This document shows, piece by piece, positions 1 through 9,781 of a DNA stretch of 64,000 nt. The stretch is from Pseudoalteromonas sp. A25 (GTDB lineage Bacteria; Pseudomonadota; Gammaproteobacteria; Enterobacterales; Alteromonadaceae), in the NCBI RefSeq assembly GCF_009176705.1, contig NZ_AP021846.1:2202001-2266000 (forward strand), in the 5' to 3' direction. Each line of letters starts with the position of its first letter. The stretch's first letter is position 1. Both the position numbers and the translations under genes were made by a program. The notes beneath the pieces were generated by a model, which was not told where the DNA came from, did no database searches, and was given only the letters and a program-made list of their open reading frames with translations.

Positions 1-68
1 CAAGTTGGCCGCATACGTGCGGCCAAGGGTCTTACATCAGGGGCAAAATCAAAACCAAGGTTACTCAC
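1..68 (-). CDS. rarA: RarA (MgsA) AAA+ ATPase, N-terminal fragment
   Basis: Only the first 22 codons are in the window; the rest lies beyond base 1. A GTG start at 68-66 opens a frame reading MSNLGFDFAPDVRPLAARMR, which matches the conserved N-terminus of the replication-associated recombination ATPase RarA, including the LAxRMRP motif. RarA acts at stalled replication forks with the clamp-loader/SSB machinery (family knowledge). It starts 5 nt after the lolA stop, the usual ftsK-lolA-rarA order, so it is probably cotranscribed with lolA. The call rests on this short stretch plus synteny. Confidence 0.82.
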   Translation of the reverse strand, partial: MSNLGFDFAPDVRPLAARMRPT

Positions 69-73
69 AAAAA

Positions 74-709
74 TCACTCACCTTGAGTTTGATCATCAAC
101 TATGACCCCTTTGGGCACAGCAAAACTAAATAGGTCAGGTGCAAGCGAGCTGTTCACCTGAGGATTGTGAAAACTAAAATTAGAAATCTGCCCTGAAACA
201 TCTTTAACTTTAATACCCTGCAAGCTTTGCTCTTGCGAGAACTCAATTTCTAGCACTTCTACTTGAGACTCAACCCCCTCAGTTGGGGTAATTTTGTAAC
301 CTGTTTCTGTTTGAGTTACTTGGTATTTTGCCCACTGCTCTTGTGCGCGCGACGTCAGTAACACAAACGGTGTTGTGTCTATCAAAGATGAGGTATTCAT
401 GACCGTTACTTGCTCGGCAAACAAGTCATAATAAAACGTCTTGTGGCCATCAGACACAAACAGCGTCTCATCAGGTTGCTGCTGTTGCCAATAAATCTTG
501 AGAGGATGGGCAAGCGCAATGTTGCCTGAGCCTTGTTGCAATACATTACCTTGTTCATCTAAAACGCGTTGTGAAAACTGAGCCTCAAAGGTATTAATGT
601 TACTCAGCTTTGCTTGCAAATCACTTGCTGCATCAGCCACCGCATTTAGACTAAACGTCAAGCAAGCAGCCACAATACTGCACTTGGTCAATTTATTTAT
701 AAAGTTCAT
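74..709 (-). CDS. lolA: Outer-membrane lipoprotein carrier protein LolA
   Basis: This is the periplasmic chaperone that takes mature lipoproteins from the LolCDE complex and hands them to LolB at the outer membrane. The 211-residue product has a Sec signal peptide (about residues 1-25, positive N-region, hydrophobic core, AVA-D type cleavage site) and the LolA core pattern NINTFEAQFSQ followed by the PxxIYW region near residue 72. Length is normal for the family (about 200-210). Its ATG overlaps the ftsK stop by one base (TAATG), so translation is probably coupled to ftsK; rarA follows after 5 nt. Confidence 0.95.
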   Translation of the reverse strand: MNFINKLTKCSIVAACLTFSLNAVADAASDLQAKLSNINTFEAQFSQRVLDEQGNVLQQGSGNIALAHPLKIYWQQQQPDETLFVSDGHKTFYYDLFAEQVTVMNTSSLIDTTPFVLLTSRAQEQWAKYQVTQTETGYKITPTEGVESQVEVLEIEFSQEQSLQGIKVKDVSGQISNFSFHNPQVNSSLAPDLFSFAVPKGVIVDDQTQGE

Positions 710-3276
710 TAATTTGCTCCACCTCTAGGGACGAGTACTTCTCGAGCTCCATTATGCCCCGGTGCACTTACGACACCAGATGCTTCCATTTGTTCAACTA
801 ATCTCGCGGCACGGTTATACCCAACACGCAGTTTACGCTGCACACTTGATACCGAGACCTTACCTGACTCAATAACAAAGCCGACCGCTTCATCATAAAG
901 GGGGTCTGACTCATCATCACCGCCTTCTGGGGCTTCTCCTGGCAAAAGAATATCTTCTGTCGCATCACCACATAATATTTCTTCTATATAATTTGGCTTA
1001 CCTCTTGCCTTCCAGTCGCTGACGACTGCATGTACTTCGTGGTCATCAACAAATGCACCATGAACACGCACTGGCACGCTTGTACCAGGTGGTAAATACA
1101 ACATATCACCCATACCCAGCAGATTTTCAGCACCTTGTTGGTCCAAGATTGTTCTTGAGTCTATTTTACTAGAAACTTGGAACGCCATCCGTGTTGGTAT
1201 ATTAGCTTTAATTAAACCTGTTATTACATCAACTGAAGGACGTTGCGTTGCTAGCACAAGATGGATCCCTGCTGCTCGCGCCTTTTGCGCTATACGAGCG
1301 ATCAGTTCTTCTACCTTTTTGCCAACAATCATCATCATGTCAGCAAACTCATCAATTACTACAACGATGCTTGGCAACTTATCAAGCTCTTGAGGGCCTT
1401 CAGCCATACCATCCGTGTCTTTAAATAATGGGTCTAAAATGGGTTGTCCCGCCGCTTTCGCATCTAACACTTTTTGGTTGTAACCTTTAAGATTACGTAC
1501 ACCCAAAGCAGACATTAATTTATAGCGGCGTTCCATCTCACCCACGCACCAACGCAATGCATTTGCTGCTTCTTTCATATCGGTGACTACTTCACACAAC
1601 AAGTGTGGGATCCCTTCGTACACCGACAGTTCAAGCATTTTCGGGTCAATCATGATCATGCGAACATCTTCAGGTGGCGACTTGTATAGTAAGCTTAATA
1701 TCATTACATTAACGCCCACTGACTTACCTGAGCCAGTTGTGCCCGCCACCAGCAGGTGGGGCATTTTTGCCAAATCTGCAACCACTGGCTGTCCCGCAAT
1801 ATCTTTACCTAACACCATGGTTAACGGTGATGCATTTTGCTCAAATTTAGGGGCGTTAATCACCTCTGATAAACGTACTATCTCGCGATGTTTATTTGGC
1901 AACTCAAGGCCAACATAAGTTTTACCTGGGATAACTTCTACCACACGTACACTTACAGCAGATAGCGAACGGGCCAAGTCTTTAGCAAGACCGGTTATTT
2001 TTGCTACTTTAATTCCTGGCGCTAAGTCCAATTCAAATCTGGTAACAACAGGGCCCGGATATACCCCTACTACACTCGCTTGAATGTTAAAATCTAATAA
2101 CTTCACTTCTACTAGTCGCGAAACAGCGTCTAACTCTTCTTTAGAAATCGGATTTTTTTGCTTATCTGGACGGTCAAGCAAATCGAGTGACGGCAACGGA
2201 TCCATTGGTGGGCGCTCTTCAAGTAGCGCTTCAAACTTTTCTTTTGCTGATGGCTCTGGTTTATAGCTTGACTGAGGTTGCTCGGTCTTTGATTTAAGAG
2301 GCCTAGCAGGAGACATCACCGTTGTTTCTGGTACACTCTGAGCGGGTTCAGATGTGCTCGCAGCTGATTCATCTAAGGCGTTTAGCGCCGAGGCGGTATC
2401 AAACCCTTCATCATCAATAGCTGAAAAGTTAATTTCCTGCTCTAAGATGTCATCTAGTTCGTCGAATACATTATTTTCTGCTGCTGATGGTTCATCTACC
2501 AACTTCACTTCATCATTTTTTTCGCTAAACAGCTTATCCTTCAAGTTCAACAACTTGGATTTATTTTGCGGATGTGAGTCAGCGTCGGTCGTTACTTCTG
2601 GCAGAGTATCGCTATTGCTATCGCTTAATTCTTTACTACCATGCGGCAATTCACGTTGCTCTTGGTTGTCAGACGCTCCAGATGCTTCGCTGCGCTGTTC
2701 AAACTTAGCGAGCAGCCATTTTAAAAACGCAACGACTTTTGCGCCTAAGTAATCGACAAATTCAACCCATGAAACGCCGGTCAACAAAGTCAGACCCGCA
2801 AAGAAAAAACACAACAGTAGAATTGACGTACCTGTAAAGTTAAACGCCGGCATCATAGCACCAGCAACCACGTCCCCCACGACCCCGCCTGAAGAAACAC
2901 TAAAAATATCATCAAAATTGATGCTACTAATGGCACTGGCGGACGTTACAAACAACGTTAAGCCGATAACTCTCAACCCCAAAGTGGTGTAATCAAGCTG
3001 CAAGATTTTGTGTGGTTTCTTGAATAATAGGTAACCAAAAATTTGAATCGCCGCAGGGACCAAAAACGCAAGCCACCCCAAACTGACCAATAAGATGTCT
3101 GCAACCCATGCACCAGCAGAGCCCGTTACATTATTTACTTGAACATATTCACTTGTTTGTGACCACGCTGGATCTGCGGGATCAAAACTTATCAATGCAC
3201 ACAGTATAAAAATGGCCGCAGCGGTACTGACGATTAACCCGGTTTCAAGGAGGCGTTGTACACCATTTAGACGCAT
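709..3276 (-). CDS. ftsK: DNA translocase FtsK
   Basis: FtsK is the septal DNA pump that moves the chromosome terminus and activates XerCD recombination at dif. The N-terminal about 180 residues hold four to five membrane segments. A linker rich in acidic residues, Ser and Pro spans about 190-345. The RecA-like motor has Walker A ([10 protein letters not shown]) and Walker B ([12 protein letters not shown]), and a C-terminal winged-helix gamma domain (about residues 790-855) contains the [18 protein letters not shown] motif that reads KOPS sites. At 855 residues it has a much shorter linker than the 1329-residue E. coli protein. A GAGG ribosome-binding site lies about 11 nt before the ATG. 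It is followed directly by lolA and preceded by lrp. Confidence 0.96.
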   Translation of the reverse strand: MRLNGVQRLLETGLIVSTAAAIFILCALISFDPADPAWSQTSEYVQVNNVTGSAGAWVADILLVSLGWLAFLVPAAIQIFGYLLFKKPHKILQLDYTTLGLRVIGLTLFVTSASAISSINFDDIFSVSSGGVVGDVVAGAMMPAFNFTGTSILLLCFFFAGLTLLTGVSWVEFVDYLGAKVVAFLKWLLAKFEQRSEASGASDNQEQRELPHGSKELSDSNSDTLPEVTTDADSHPQNKSKLLNLKDKLFSEKNDEVKLVDEPSAAENNVFDELDDILEQEINFSAIDDEGFDTASALNALDESAASTSEPAQSVPETTVMSPARPLKSKTEQPQSSYKPEPSAKEKFEALLEERPPMDPLPSLDLLDRPDKQKNPISKEELDAVSRLVEVKLLDFNIQASVVGVYPGPVVTRFELDLAPGIKVAKITGLAKDLARSLSAVSVRVVEVIPGKTYVGLELPNKHREIVRLSEVINAPKFEQNASPLTMVLGKDIAGQPVVADLAKMPHLLVAGTTGSGKSVGVNVMILSLLYKSPPEDVRMIMIDPKMLELSVYEGIPHLLCEVVTDMKEAANALRWCVGEMERRYKLMSALGVRNLKGYNQKVLDAKAAGQPILDPLFKDTDGMAEGPQELDKLPSIVVVIDEFADMMMIVGKKVEELIARIAQKARAAGIHLVLATQRPSVDVITGLIKANIPTRMAFQVSSKIDSRTILDQQGAENLLGMGDMLYLPPGTSVPVRVHGAFVDDHEVHAVVSDWKARGKPNYIEEILCGDATEDILLPGEAPEGGDDESDPLYDEAVGFVIESGKVSVSSVQRKLRVGYNRAARLVEQMEASGVVSAPGHNGAREVLVPRGGAN

Positions 3277-3344
3277 ACTGGCGTTTTCCTCTATTTTTGT
3301 TCTTTTATTAGCAATTTACTAGGCACACCTTAGCAAGAAAAGGC

Positions 3345-3824
3345 TCATGGTGCATAGGGTTTTATTACTTCCCCCTCCTCGCCTTTTACCTCTTCCATTA
3401 CCACATAAGTTCGACTTTCACTGACGTTCGGTAATTTTAATAAGATCTCTCCCAACACACCACGGTATTCTGACATATCCGTCACTCGAGTTTTGAGCAA
3501 AAAGTCAAAGTTGCCAGACACTAAGTGACATTCAATGATTTCGTCATGCTGACGCACTGCTTGATTAAACTTATCAAACACATCTGGAGAGTTTTTATTT
3601 ATCGTAATTTCTACGTAGACAAGTAATCCTTGACCTAGTTTAGCAGGATCCACTACCGCTTTATAACCTCTAATAAAGCCCTCTCGCTCTAGTTTTTTGA
3701 CTCTTTCCAAGCAAGGCGTTGCACTCAAACCTATACGGCGCGCGAGCTCTACGTTAGAAATCCGACCATCTTTTTGAAGTTCGACTAATATTTTCCTGTC
3801 GATTCGATCTAATTGTTGATGCAT
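3345..3824 (-). CDS. lrp: Leucine-responsive regulatory protein Lrp
   Basis: The 159-residue protein is close to E. coli Lrp over its whole length. It has an N-terminal helix-turn-helix (LDRIDRKILVELQKDGRISN, then LSATPCLERVKKLEREG) and a C-terminal RAM/AsnC ligand-binding domain with the HLVSGNFDFLLKTR segment. Lrp proteins are octameric global regulators responding to leucine or alanine (family knowledge). The gene sits directly upstream of ftsK, as in enterobacteria, and is divergent from ald across a 142-bp gap. Control of ald by this Lrp in response to alanine is therefore a reasonable inference, not shown here. The ribosome-binding site is weak. Confidence 0.93.
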   Translation of the reverse strand: MHQQLDRIDRKILVELQKDGRISNVELARRIGLSATPCLERVKKLEREGFIRGYKAVVDPAKLGQGLLVYVEITINKNSPDVFDKFNQAVRQHDEIIECHLVSGNFDFLLKTRVTDMSEYRGVLGEILLKLPNVSESRTYVVMEEVKGEEGEVIKPYAP

Positions 3825-3895
3825 TTTGGATAGTTTTTTCTACTGTTTCAGATTAAAGATTAGTATATATCACTAGCGATAAACTGTAAAAAGGT

Positions 3896-3924
3896 AGGAC
3901 ACACTAGTGCAGCATACATATAAT
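3896..3924 (+). promoter_or_regulatory. Candidate sigma-70 promoter of ald
   Basis: A perfect -10 box (TATAAT, 3919-3924) lies 17 nt downstream of AGGACA (3896-3901), which keeps the GACA part of the -35 consensus. The spacer contains the palindrome CACTAGTG (3902-3909), a possible operator half for the divergent Lrp. The predicted start near 3931 leaves a 5' leader of about 36 nt with AGAGG before the ald ATG. Confidence 0.55.
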
Positions 3925-3966
3925 AGTCAAAAATTTTATCCCGTTCTATTTTAGAGGCGATTTATT

Positions 3967-5088
3967 ATGATTATCGGTGTACCTAAAGAAATTAAAAACC
4001 ACGAATACCGCGTAGGTATGGTTCCAGCGAGCGTTCGTGAACTAATTAACCACGGCCACCAAGTTATCGTTGAAAACAATGCTGGTATCGGCATTGGTTT
4101 TACTAACGAAGATTATGTAGAAGTTGGCGCAACTGTATTAGAAACAGCTGCCGAAGTATTTGCACAAGCAGATATGATCGTAAAAGTAAAAGAGCCTCAA
4201 GCTGTAGAACGCGCAATGTTGCGTGAAGGGCAAATTTTATTCACTTACCTTCACCTAGCACCGGATCTTCCACAAACAGAAGACCTAGTTAAGAGCAAAG
4301 CAATCTGTATCGCGTATGAAACAGTGACTGATGCTCGTGGTGGTTTACCGCTTCTTGCTCCTATGTCAGAAGTAGCTGGCCGCATGTCAATCCAGGCGGG
4401 TGCTCAAGCTCTTGAAAAATCACGTGAAGGCCGTGGTATGTTACTAGGTGGCGTGCCGGGTGTTGAGCCTGCCAAAGTTGTTGTAATTGGTGGTGGTATG
4501 GTTGGTCGTAACGCAGCGCAAATGGCTGTAGGTCTTGGTGCCGACGTTACTATTCTTGATCGCAACATTGACGTACTTCGTTCACTTAATGCACAGTTTG
4601 GTAGCCAAGCGAAAGCAGTTTACTCAACGGCTGATGCACTAGAAAAGCACGTACTTGAAGCTGACCTAGTAATTGGCGGAGTACTTATCCCTGGCGCTGC
4701 AGCGCCTAAACTAGTTACAGCTGAACACATCAAAGCAATGAAGCCTGGTGCTGCAATTGTAGACGTTGCTATCGACCAAGGTGGTTGTATTGCAACTTCT
4801 AAAGCAACTACACACGCGGAACCAACTTACATTGTTGATGAAGTAGTTCACTATTGTGTTGCTAACATGCCGGGCGCAGTGCCGCGCACTTCTACTTTTG
4901 CATTAAATAATGCAACATTGCCTTATATCATTAGGTTAGCGAACAAAGGCTATAAAGCAGCGTTACTTGAAGACAAACACTTTATGGATGGCTTGAACGT
5001 ACTTAACGGTCAAGTTACCTGCAAAGAAGTAGCTGAAGCTTTCAACATGGAATATGTTGATGCTCGTACAGCGCTTGAAAACGCATAA
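3967..5088 (+). CDS. ald: Alanine dehydrogenase
   Basis: It catalyses the NAD-dependent reversible oxidative deamination of L-alanine to pyruvate and ammonium in the cytoplasm. The 373-residue length is typical. The N-terminal catalytic domain begins [20 protein letters not shown] and carries the substrate-binding KVKEPQ lysine and the catalytic HLAPD histidine. The Rossmann fold shows [22 protein letters not shown] with an acidic residue (ILD) at the end of the second strand, as expected for NAD. The ribosome-binding site is AGAGGCG. It is monocistronic, flanked by a good promoter and a strong terminator, and divergent from lrp. Confidence 0.96.
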   Translation: MIIGVPKEIKNHEYRVGMVPASVRELINHGHQVIVENNAGIGIGFTNEDYVEVGATVLETAAEVFAQADMIVKVKEPQAVERAMLREGQILFTYLHLAPDLPQTEDLVKSKAICIAYETVTDARGGLPLLAPMSEVAGRMSIQAGAQALEKSREGRGMLLGGVPGVEPAKVVVIGGGMVGRNAAQMAVGLGADVTILDRNIDVLRSLNAQFGSQAKAVYSTADALEKHVLEADLVIGGVLIPGAAAPKLVTAEHIKAMKPGAAIVDVAIDQGGCIATSKATTHAEPTYIVDEVVHYCVANMPGAVPRTSTFALNNATLPYIIRLANKGYKAALLEDKHFMDGLNVLNGQVTCKEVAEAFNMEYVDARTALENA

Positions 5089-5107
5089 CTAGTACAAGTT
5101 ATACAGT

Positions 5108-5132
5108 AGCCCACTTTTTAGTGGGCTTTTTT
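5108..5132 (+). terminator. Rho-independent terminator of ald
   Basis: The inverted repeat AGCCCACT / AGTGGGCT (8 bp, 4-nt T loop, 5108-5127) is followed by six T residues, 20 nt after the ald stop codon. Confidence 0.92.
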
Positions 5133-5184
5133 GTTTTATTCGCCTCTTATTTTCGCAAATGGCTCCACACTCACTTTCTTATTT

Positions 5185-5377
5185 AACCTCAGCTTCGGAT
5201 AAGAGTTTTGATAGCTCACAAGAGAGACATTGCAACCCCTTCAATATCCAATGACGATATTTCGCTCACTATCAAGGCATTTTCGTGAAGTAATAGCGAG
5301 CTATTACAAATGAAAATAACGAAGAGAGTGAGCGAAATAGCTTTATTGGGCAAATTCTCTTATGTGCAGCTGAGGTT
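5185..5377. repeat. MITE-like element: nested long palindrome with terminal inverted repeats
   Basis: The 193-bp non-coding block starts AACCTCAGCT and ends AGCTGAGGTT. The outer 21-bp arms (5185-5205 and 5357-5377) match at 18 of 21 positions. It is flanked on both sides by ATTT (5181-5184 and 5378-5381), consistent with a 4-bp target duplication. Inside is a second pair of 23-bp arms (5248-5270 and 5327-5349; 20 of 23 matches, core TTTCGCTCACT). At the centre is a short palindrome GTAATAGC-GA-GCTATTAC (5290-5307). Nearly the whole element could fold into one hairpin. No ORF is present. The structure is what is expected of a non-autonomous transposable element or a dispersed intergenic repeat; no second copy was noticed in this window. 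Confidence 0.72.
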
Positions 5378-5457
5378 ATTTACATTTTATGACAAAGTCG
5401 AATTGTAAACGCACATAGATTTGCTATCTTAAATCAGTGTACCTATAAAGGATAATT

Positions 5458-6513
5458 ATGGAACGCCGTGCTTTTATTCGCAACTTAGTACAACTAACGC
5501 TACTTGCAAGCTCACCAAGCTTGTTAGCTAACTCTATGTCGAAAAAAGCTCTCTGGGTTGATAAACCCCGCTTGCCCGCATATGTTCAAGAGCTTTATCC
5601 GTGCCTTTTTAACAATCACCTAGTTATTGCTGGCGCACTTACACAAAGCACTCATGACAACGCCACAATGGGTGCAATGGATGCCTCAAACTCATGCTAC
5701 CTTTTCGACTTATACAAAAAGGCATGGCGAACAGGACCGCTACTCCCCGTTAAACGCCATCATCTTGGATTGCTCAGTACACCGCGAGGTGTGCTGGCTA
5801 TAGGTGGTTTTGCAGCGAGCAAGTCAGATCCCTGGCAGGTACGCAAAGATGCGTTTTTACTTCCTAATTTACATGATCATTGGCATGTATCCGCACCATT
5901 ACCTAACCCTCAAGCTGAGTCAGGGTACGCAGTCATTAACAATGATGCACATGTCATTTCTGGAAGAGGCTTAAACTATGGCCGTTTAAGTGATATTAAC
6001 GACCATGTTTTTTTTGACGGTAAGCAATGGCAACAAGCAGCGCCTCTGCCACTTGCTCGAAATTCAGGTGCTTGTGTTGCGATGAATAACGGCTGCCTAT
6101 TTATTGGCGGTCGGATCCAAGATAAACGACATCAAAATCAATCTCAGGTCGATTTTTACGACAAGCGCACCGACAAATGGTACGAACTAGCCCCTACACC
6201 CTTTGCTTGTTCTGGTATTGCTGCAGCGGCTTACAACAACAAAATATACGTTTTTGGTGGTGAACAATATAGCTATAGTATAAATCGCGCTGGTATTACG
6301 ATGATGCACAGCAAGACATTTAAACACATATGGGAATATGATTTTGCTAGCGATAAATGGCAAACGCTTCCCCTGTCTATGACATCAACCCGTCACGGCC
6401 TAGGTGCTATCAGCACAGAGCAAGGTATTTATTTAATTGGTGGGGCGAAACGTGCCGGAGGAGAAATGACAACGAATACTTTAGAGCTATTAAAATTCAC
6501 ACACAGCTACTAG
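5458..6513 (+). CDS. Kelch-repeat beta-propeller protein with a Tat-type signal
   Basis: The 351-residue protein begins MERRAFIRNLVQLTLLASS, a twin-arginine-like motif (RRAFIR) followed by a hydrophobic stretch and a possible cleavage site near LLANS. The remainder shows kelch-type repeats: glycine pairs followed by spaced Tyr/Trp, for example LAIGGFAAS, CLFIGGRIQD, IYVFGGEQY and IYLIGGAKR, with intervening W/PLP motifs. These should form a six-bladed propeller in the periplasm. Some kelch proteins are sialate mutarotases, but nothing here points to a specific substrate. AAAGGA lies 6 nt before the ATG. The gene stands alone after the MITE-like element; its partner, if any, is not visible. 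Confidence 0.75.
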   Translation: MERRAFIRNLVQLTLLASSPSLLANSMSKKALWVDKPRLPAYVQELYPCLFNNHLVIAGALTQSTHDNATMGAMDASNSCYLFDLYKKAWRTGPLLPVKRHHLGLLSTPRGVLAIGGFAASKSDPWQVRKDAFLLPNLHDHWHVSAPLPNPQAESGYAVINNDAHVISGRGLNYGRLSDINDHVFFDGKQWQQAAPLPLARNSGACVAMNNGCLFIGGRIQDKRHQNQSQVDFYDKRTDKWYELAPTPFACSGIAAAAYNNKIYVFGGEQYSYSINRAGITMMHSKTFKHIWEYDFASDKWQTLPLSMTSTRHGLGAISTEQGIYLIGGAKRAGGEMTTNTLELLKFTHSY

Positions 6514-6683
6514 CAGCTCTCCCTCCTACATCTTTACCGAAGACTTAGCTTTCTACCTGAGCGAGCTAAGCCCCGCGTAAGACACTAATCGTTTGAGCGA
6601 TACATAATTACCCCTCACCTTAAAAGCGCTAGCCCGCAATAACACCTAATCAATTTAAGGGGTAGAACCTACAACTAGATGCA

Positions 6684-9600
6684 CTAATTTTTCTGTGCAT
6701 GCGCTAATTCAGTTGCCAAGCGCTTGCTTTCGTCGACTCTAGGTTTCGTAAAGCGTGCTAAGCCCAAGTAAATTACCGGTGTAAGGAACAAGGTGTAGAA
6801 TACAGAGATCCCTAACCCGCCAAACACTACCCAGCCAATCGCACTGCGTGCTTCAGCCCCTGCACCGACCGACAAAATTAACGGTAACGCCCCTAGCAAA
6901 GTAGAAAATAGGGTCATCGCAATTGGTCTTAGCCTTATCAATGCTGCATCTAAGATTGCCTCCTTCACTTCGTATCCTTGATCTCGACGTTGATCCGCAA
7001 ACTCCACTAGCAAAATAGCATTTTTGGCGAGTAAACCGATTAACATTACCAAACCAATCTGAGAGTAAATATTTAAGGTAGTGCCGGTAAGCTTGAGTGC
7101 AACAAATGCTGATGCCATACCAAATGGCACAGTGATCATTACTACAAACGCACTGTTCACACTTTCAAATTGTGCAGCCAATACCAACAACACAATTAAA
7201 AATGCTAGAACATAGGTTAACATGACTTCATGTGCCGTTTCCTGATAGGTCAGTGCTTCTCCTTTAAATGCCAAATCAATACCATTAGGCAGAGTTTCAT
7301 GCGCAAAAGATCTGATAATTTCGACCGCCTCACTCATCATCATACCCTTTGGTAGCTGCAAATCGAGTTCAATCGCTCTTCGTTGCGCATATCGCTCTAA
7401 CTCAGCAGCAACGCCTTCTTCTGCTAAGCGAGAAACACTCGATAATGGGACAAGTTGACCGTTTTGACTTTTCACATACAAGTTTGCTAGATCTGCAGGT
7501 GTTTGAATATCATAGTTTTGTGCTTGCAATATGATTGGGATTGACTGATCGCCCACATTTAAATCTGCAACATCGTCACCATTGATAGCAGCTCGCAGTG
7601 TTATCGCGATATCGCTAAGCTGTACACCTAAATCTTGCGCCCTTTGTCGGTCTATATTGACTCGTAACTGCGGTTGAGAAGGTTGATAAGAAATATCCGC
7701 TTTACCAAACTCAGGGTAGCTCTGTTCAAGTTGGTTACTAAATTGTTGCGCCGCATTGAAAATATTTAAGTAGTTGTCTCCTAATAGCGCCAGCTCTATC
7801 CCCCCACCCTGTCCTCTTAGGTTTAGACTATTTGCACCAAAAGGTCTTGCTGGCGCACCAGGAATTTGACCCAATGGTCCTCTAATTTGATCCATTATCT
7901 GATGTTGGGAAAGCTCACGTTCAGACCAGTCAGCAAGCGGCACGGTAATAAACACAATGTTTGGGTCCCATTGCCCAACCACTGTATACACCGATGAAAT
8001 CTGAGCTGAGTCGACAAGAGGGGCCAACACACTCTCCATTGCGCGTGCTTGTCTGTCCATAAAATTTAAGCCCACCCCATCTGGACCGCGAGCAAATATA
8101 CGAATGTTACCTCTGTCTTCTTGCGGTAGCAGCTCGCTTTTTAGTTGCGTGTACATAAAGGCGGATGAACTCGCTGCTAAAATACATATTAGCAGTGTTA
8201 ACCAAGCATGTCTTAACACCCAATCAATCATCAACGCATATATATTTGCACAGCGTCTACCGATAAAGCTTAATCGGTGGTTAGAGGTAGATTTTTTTGG
8301 CAATCGAGAAGTTAATGCAGGAACCAATGACAGCGCTACAAAAGAAGAAATGATCACCGCCCCCGCCAAAACACCTCCAAACTCTTTAAAGAGCCGACCA
8401 GCCGTGGAAGGTAAAAACGCTATTGGCACAAATACAGCCACTAATACCGCGGTGGTTGCTACAACAGCAAAAAATACCTCTCTCGTTCCTAAAACCGAGG
8501 CGGCACGACTCCCTAACCCCTGCGCTTTGCGCCTTTGAATGTTTTCACTGACCACAATCGCATCATCGACTATCAAACCCGTTGCTAATACCAATGCAAG
8601 TAAGGTCAATATATTAATTGAAAAGCCTAACAGCCAAATAATGGCAACCGATCCCATTAATGACATCGGGATAGCTATCGCAGGTACAATGGTGGCTCGC
8701 CAAGACCCAATAAAGACCCATAGCGTAATAACAACAAGCACAACCGTAATTAATAGAGACAGAAGCACTTCATCGACTGAGCCACGGATAAATTGCGCAT
8801 CATCTTGCATAACATGAAGGGTTAACTCTGGAAAGCGTAACTTTTGCCTTTCTACCAGCTTGAGTACTTCATCTGAGATCTCAATGGTATTAGAGCGCGC
8901 TTGTCGAATAATTTCTAGGCTAAGCACTGGTTCACCATCCAAACGCACCATATTTCTTGCATCTGCTGGACCAAAATAGACCGCGGCAACATCACCGACT
9001 CGGATATTGTCTTTAACAATAATATCGCTTACTTGTTTTGCGGTTATAGATGTGGCATCAGCTCTGACAATCAGTTGTTGGTCAAAAGATTTTAAGCTTC
9101 CAGCTGGCACATCGAACGGGGCTTGCGCTAACACTTGAGCGACTTCTGCAACGGAAAGCCCGAAACTTGTCAATTTTAACGGGTCGAGTGCAACTCGTAA
9201 AACGCGTTCCCGATCTCCGTTAAGCCTCACATCTGCCACACCAGGGATCGTTAAAAATTGCGGTGCTAAATCTCTTTCAACTCGCGCAGTTAATGACTCC
9301 ATGTCCAGTGACTGACTGCTTATTGCCAAACTAACTACAGCTTGAGCATCACTATCTGCCTTTATAATTGAGACACGTTCAACTTCTTTGGGTAATTCAC
9401 GCTGAACTCTGCTGATAGATTCTCGCGTTTCATTTGCCGCATCCTCTATATCGGTGCCTGGTCTAAATTCAACTACAATGCGGCTATTACTTTCTTCGCT
9501 TTGTGCTCGTATTGATTTCACCCCAGATACTCGCGCAACAGCACCTTCTAATTTACTCGTAACCTCTGTATCAACCGTCTCTGGTGAACCACCTGGAAGT

Positions 9601-9779
9601 TGGGCGCTAACCGTTAAGCGAGGTCTATCTACATCAGGTAACTCTCTCACTTCAACACCACCTAGGGCGGCGATACCAGCGATAATGATCAATAGGTTTA
9701 AAACAACAATAAGAACGGGTCGGCGAATTGCTAATGATGGTAAGTCTGATACTGAGCTGTGTAATCGCTTTTCTGACAT
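6684..9779 (-). CDS. RND (HAE1-family) multidrug efflux permease
   Basis: This is a proton-driven inner-membrane pump subunit of a tripartite efflux system. The 1031-residue length and two-fold repeated topology (twelve membrane helices, two large periplasmic loops) are typical. The proton-relay aspartate pair is present (GLIVDDAIVVSENIQR, D405-D406, corresponding to AcrB D407-D408), as are the N-terminal RRPVLIVVLNLLI helix and the SVGAGAEARSAIGWVVFGG segment near the C-terminus. The adaptor gene lies 2 nt upstream, so they form an operon. No TolC-like outer-membrane gene is present, so a shared TolC elsewhere is likely (inference). The substrate cannot be told from sequence. Confidence 0.93.
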   Translation of the reverse strand: MSEKRLHSSVSDLPSLAIRRPVLIVVLNLLIIIAGIAALGGVEVRELPDVDRPRLTVSAQLPGGSPETVDTEVTSKLEGAVARVSGVKSIRAQSEESNSRIVVEFRPGTDIEDAANETRESISRVQRELPKEVERVSIIKADSDAQAVVSLAISSQSLDMESLTARVERDLAPQFLTIPGVADVRLNGDRERVLRVALDPLKLTSFGLSVAEVAQVLAQAPFDVPAGSLKSFDQQLIVRADATSITAKQVSDIIVKDNIRVGDVAAVYFGPADARNMVRLDGEPVLSLEIIRQARSNTIEISDEVLKLVERQKLRFPELTLHVMQDDAQFIRGSVDEVLLSLLITVVLVVITLWVFIGSWRATIVPAIAIPMSLMGSVAIIWLLGFSINILTLLALVLATGLIVDDAIVVSENIQRRKAQGLGSRAASVLGTREVFFAVVATTAVLVAVFVPIAFLPSTAGRLFKEFGGVLAGAVIISSFVALSLVPALTSRLPKKSTSNHRLSFIGRRCANIYALMIDWVLRHAWLTLLICILAASSSAFMYTQLKSELLPQEDRGNIRIFARGPDGVGLNFMDRQARAMESVLAPLVDSAQISSVYTVVGQWDPNIVFITVPLADWSERELSQHQIMDQIRGPLGQIPGAPARPFGANSLNLRGQGGGIELALLGDNYLNIFNAAQQFSNQLEQSYPEFGKADISYQPSQPQLRVNIDRQRAQDLGVQLSDIAITLRAAINGDDVADLNVGDQSIPIILQAQNYDIQTPADLANLYVKSQNGQLVPLSSVSRLAEEGVAAELERYAQRRAIELDLQLPKGMMMSEAVEIIRSFAHETLPNGIDLAFKGEALTYQETAHEVMLTYVLAFLIVLLVLAAQFESVNSAFVVMITVPFGMASAFVALKLTGTTLNIYSQIGLVMLIGLLAKNAILLVEFADQRRDQGYEVKEAILDAALIRLRPIAMTLFSTLLGALPLILSVGAGAEARSAIGWVVFGGLGISVFYTLFLTPVIYLGLARFTKPRVDESKRLATELAHAQKN

Positions 9780-9781
9780 CG

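Noticed and set aside
1583..2752. Plus-strand open frames opposite ftsK, and similar frames opposite other large genes
   Set aside because: They are antisense to strongly conserved genes, have Ser/Thr-rich low-complexity translations and no ribosome-binding sites.
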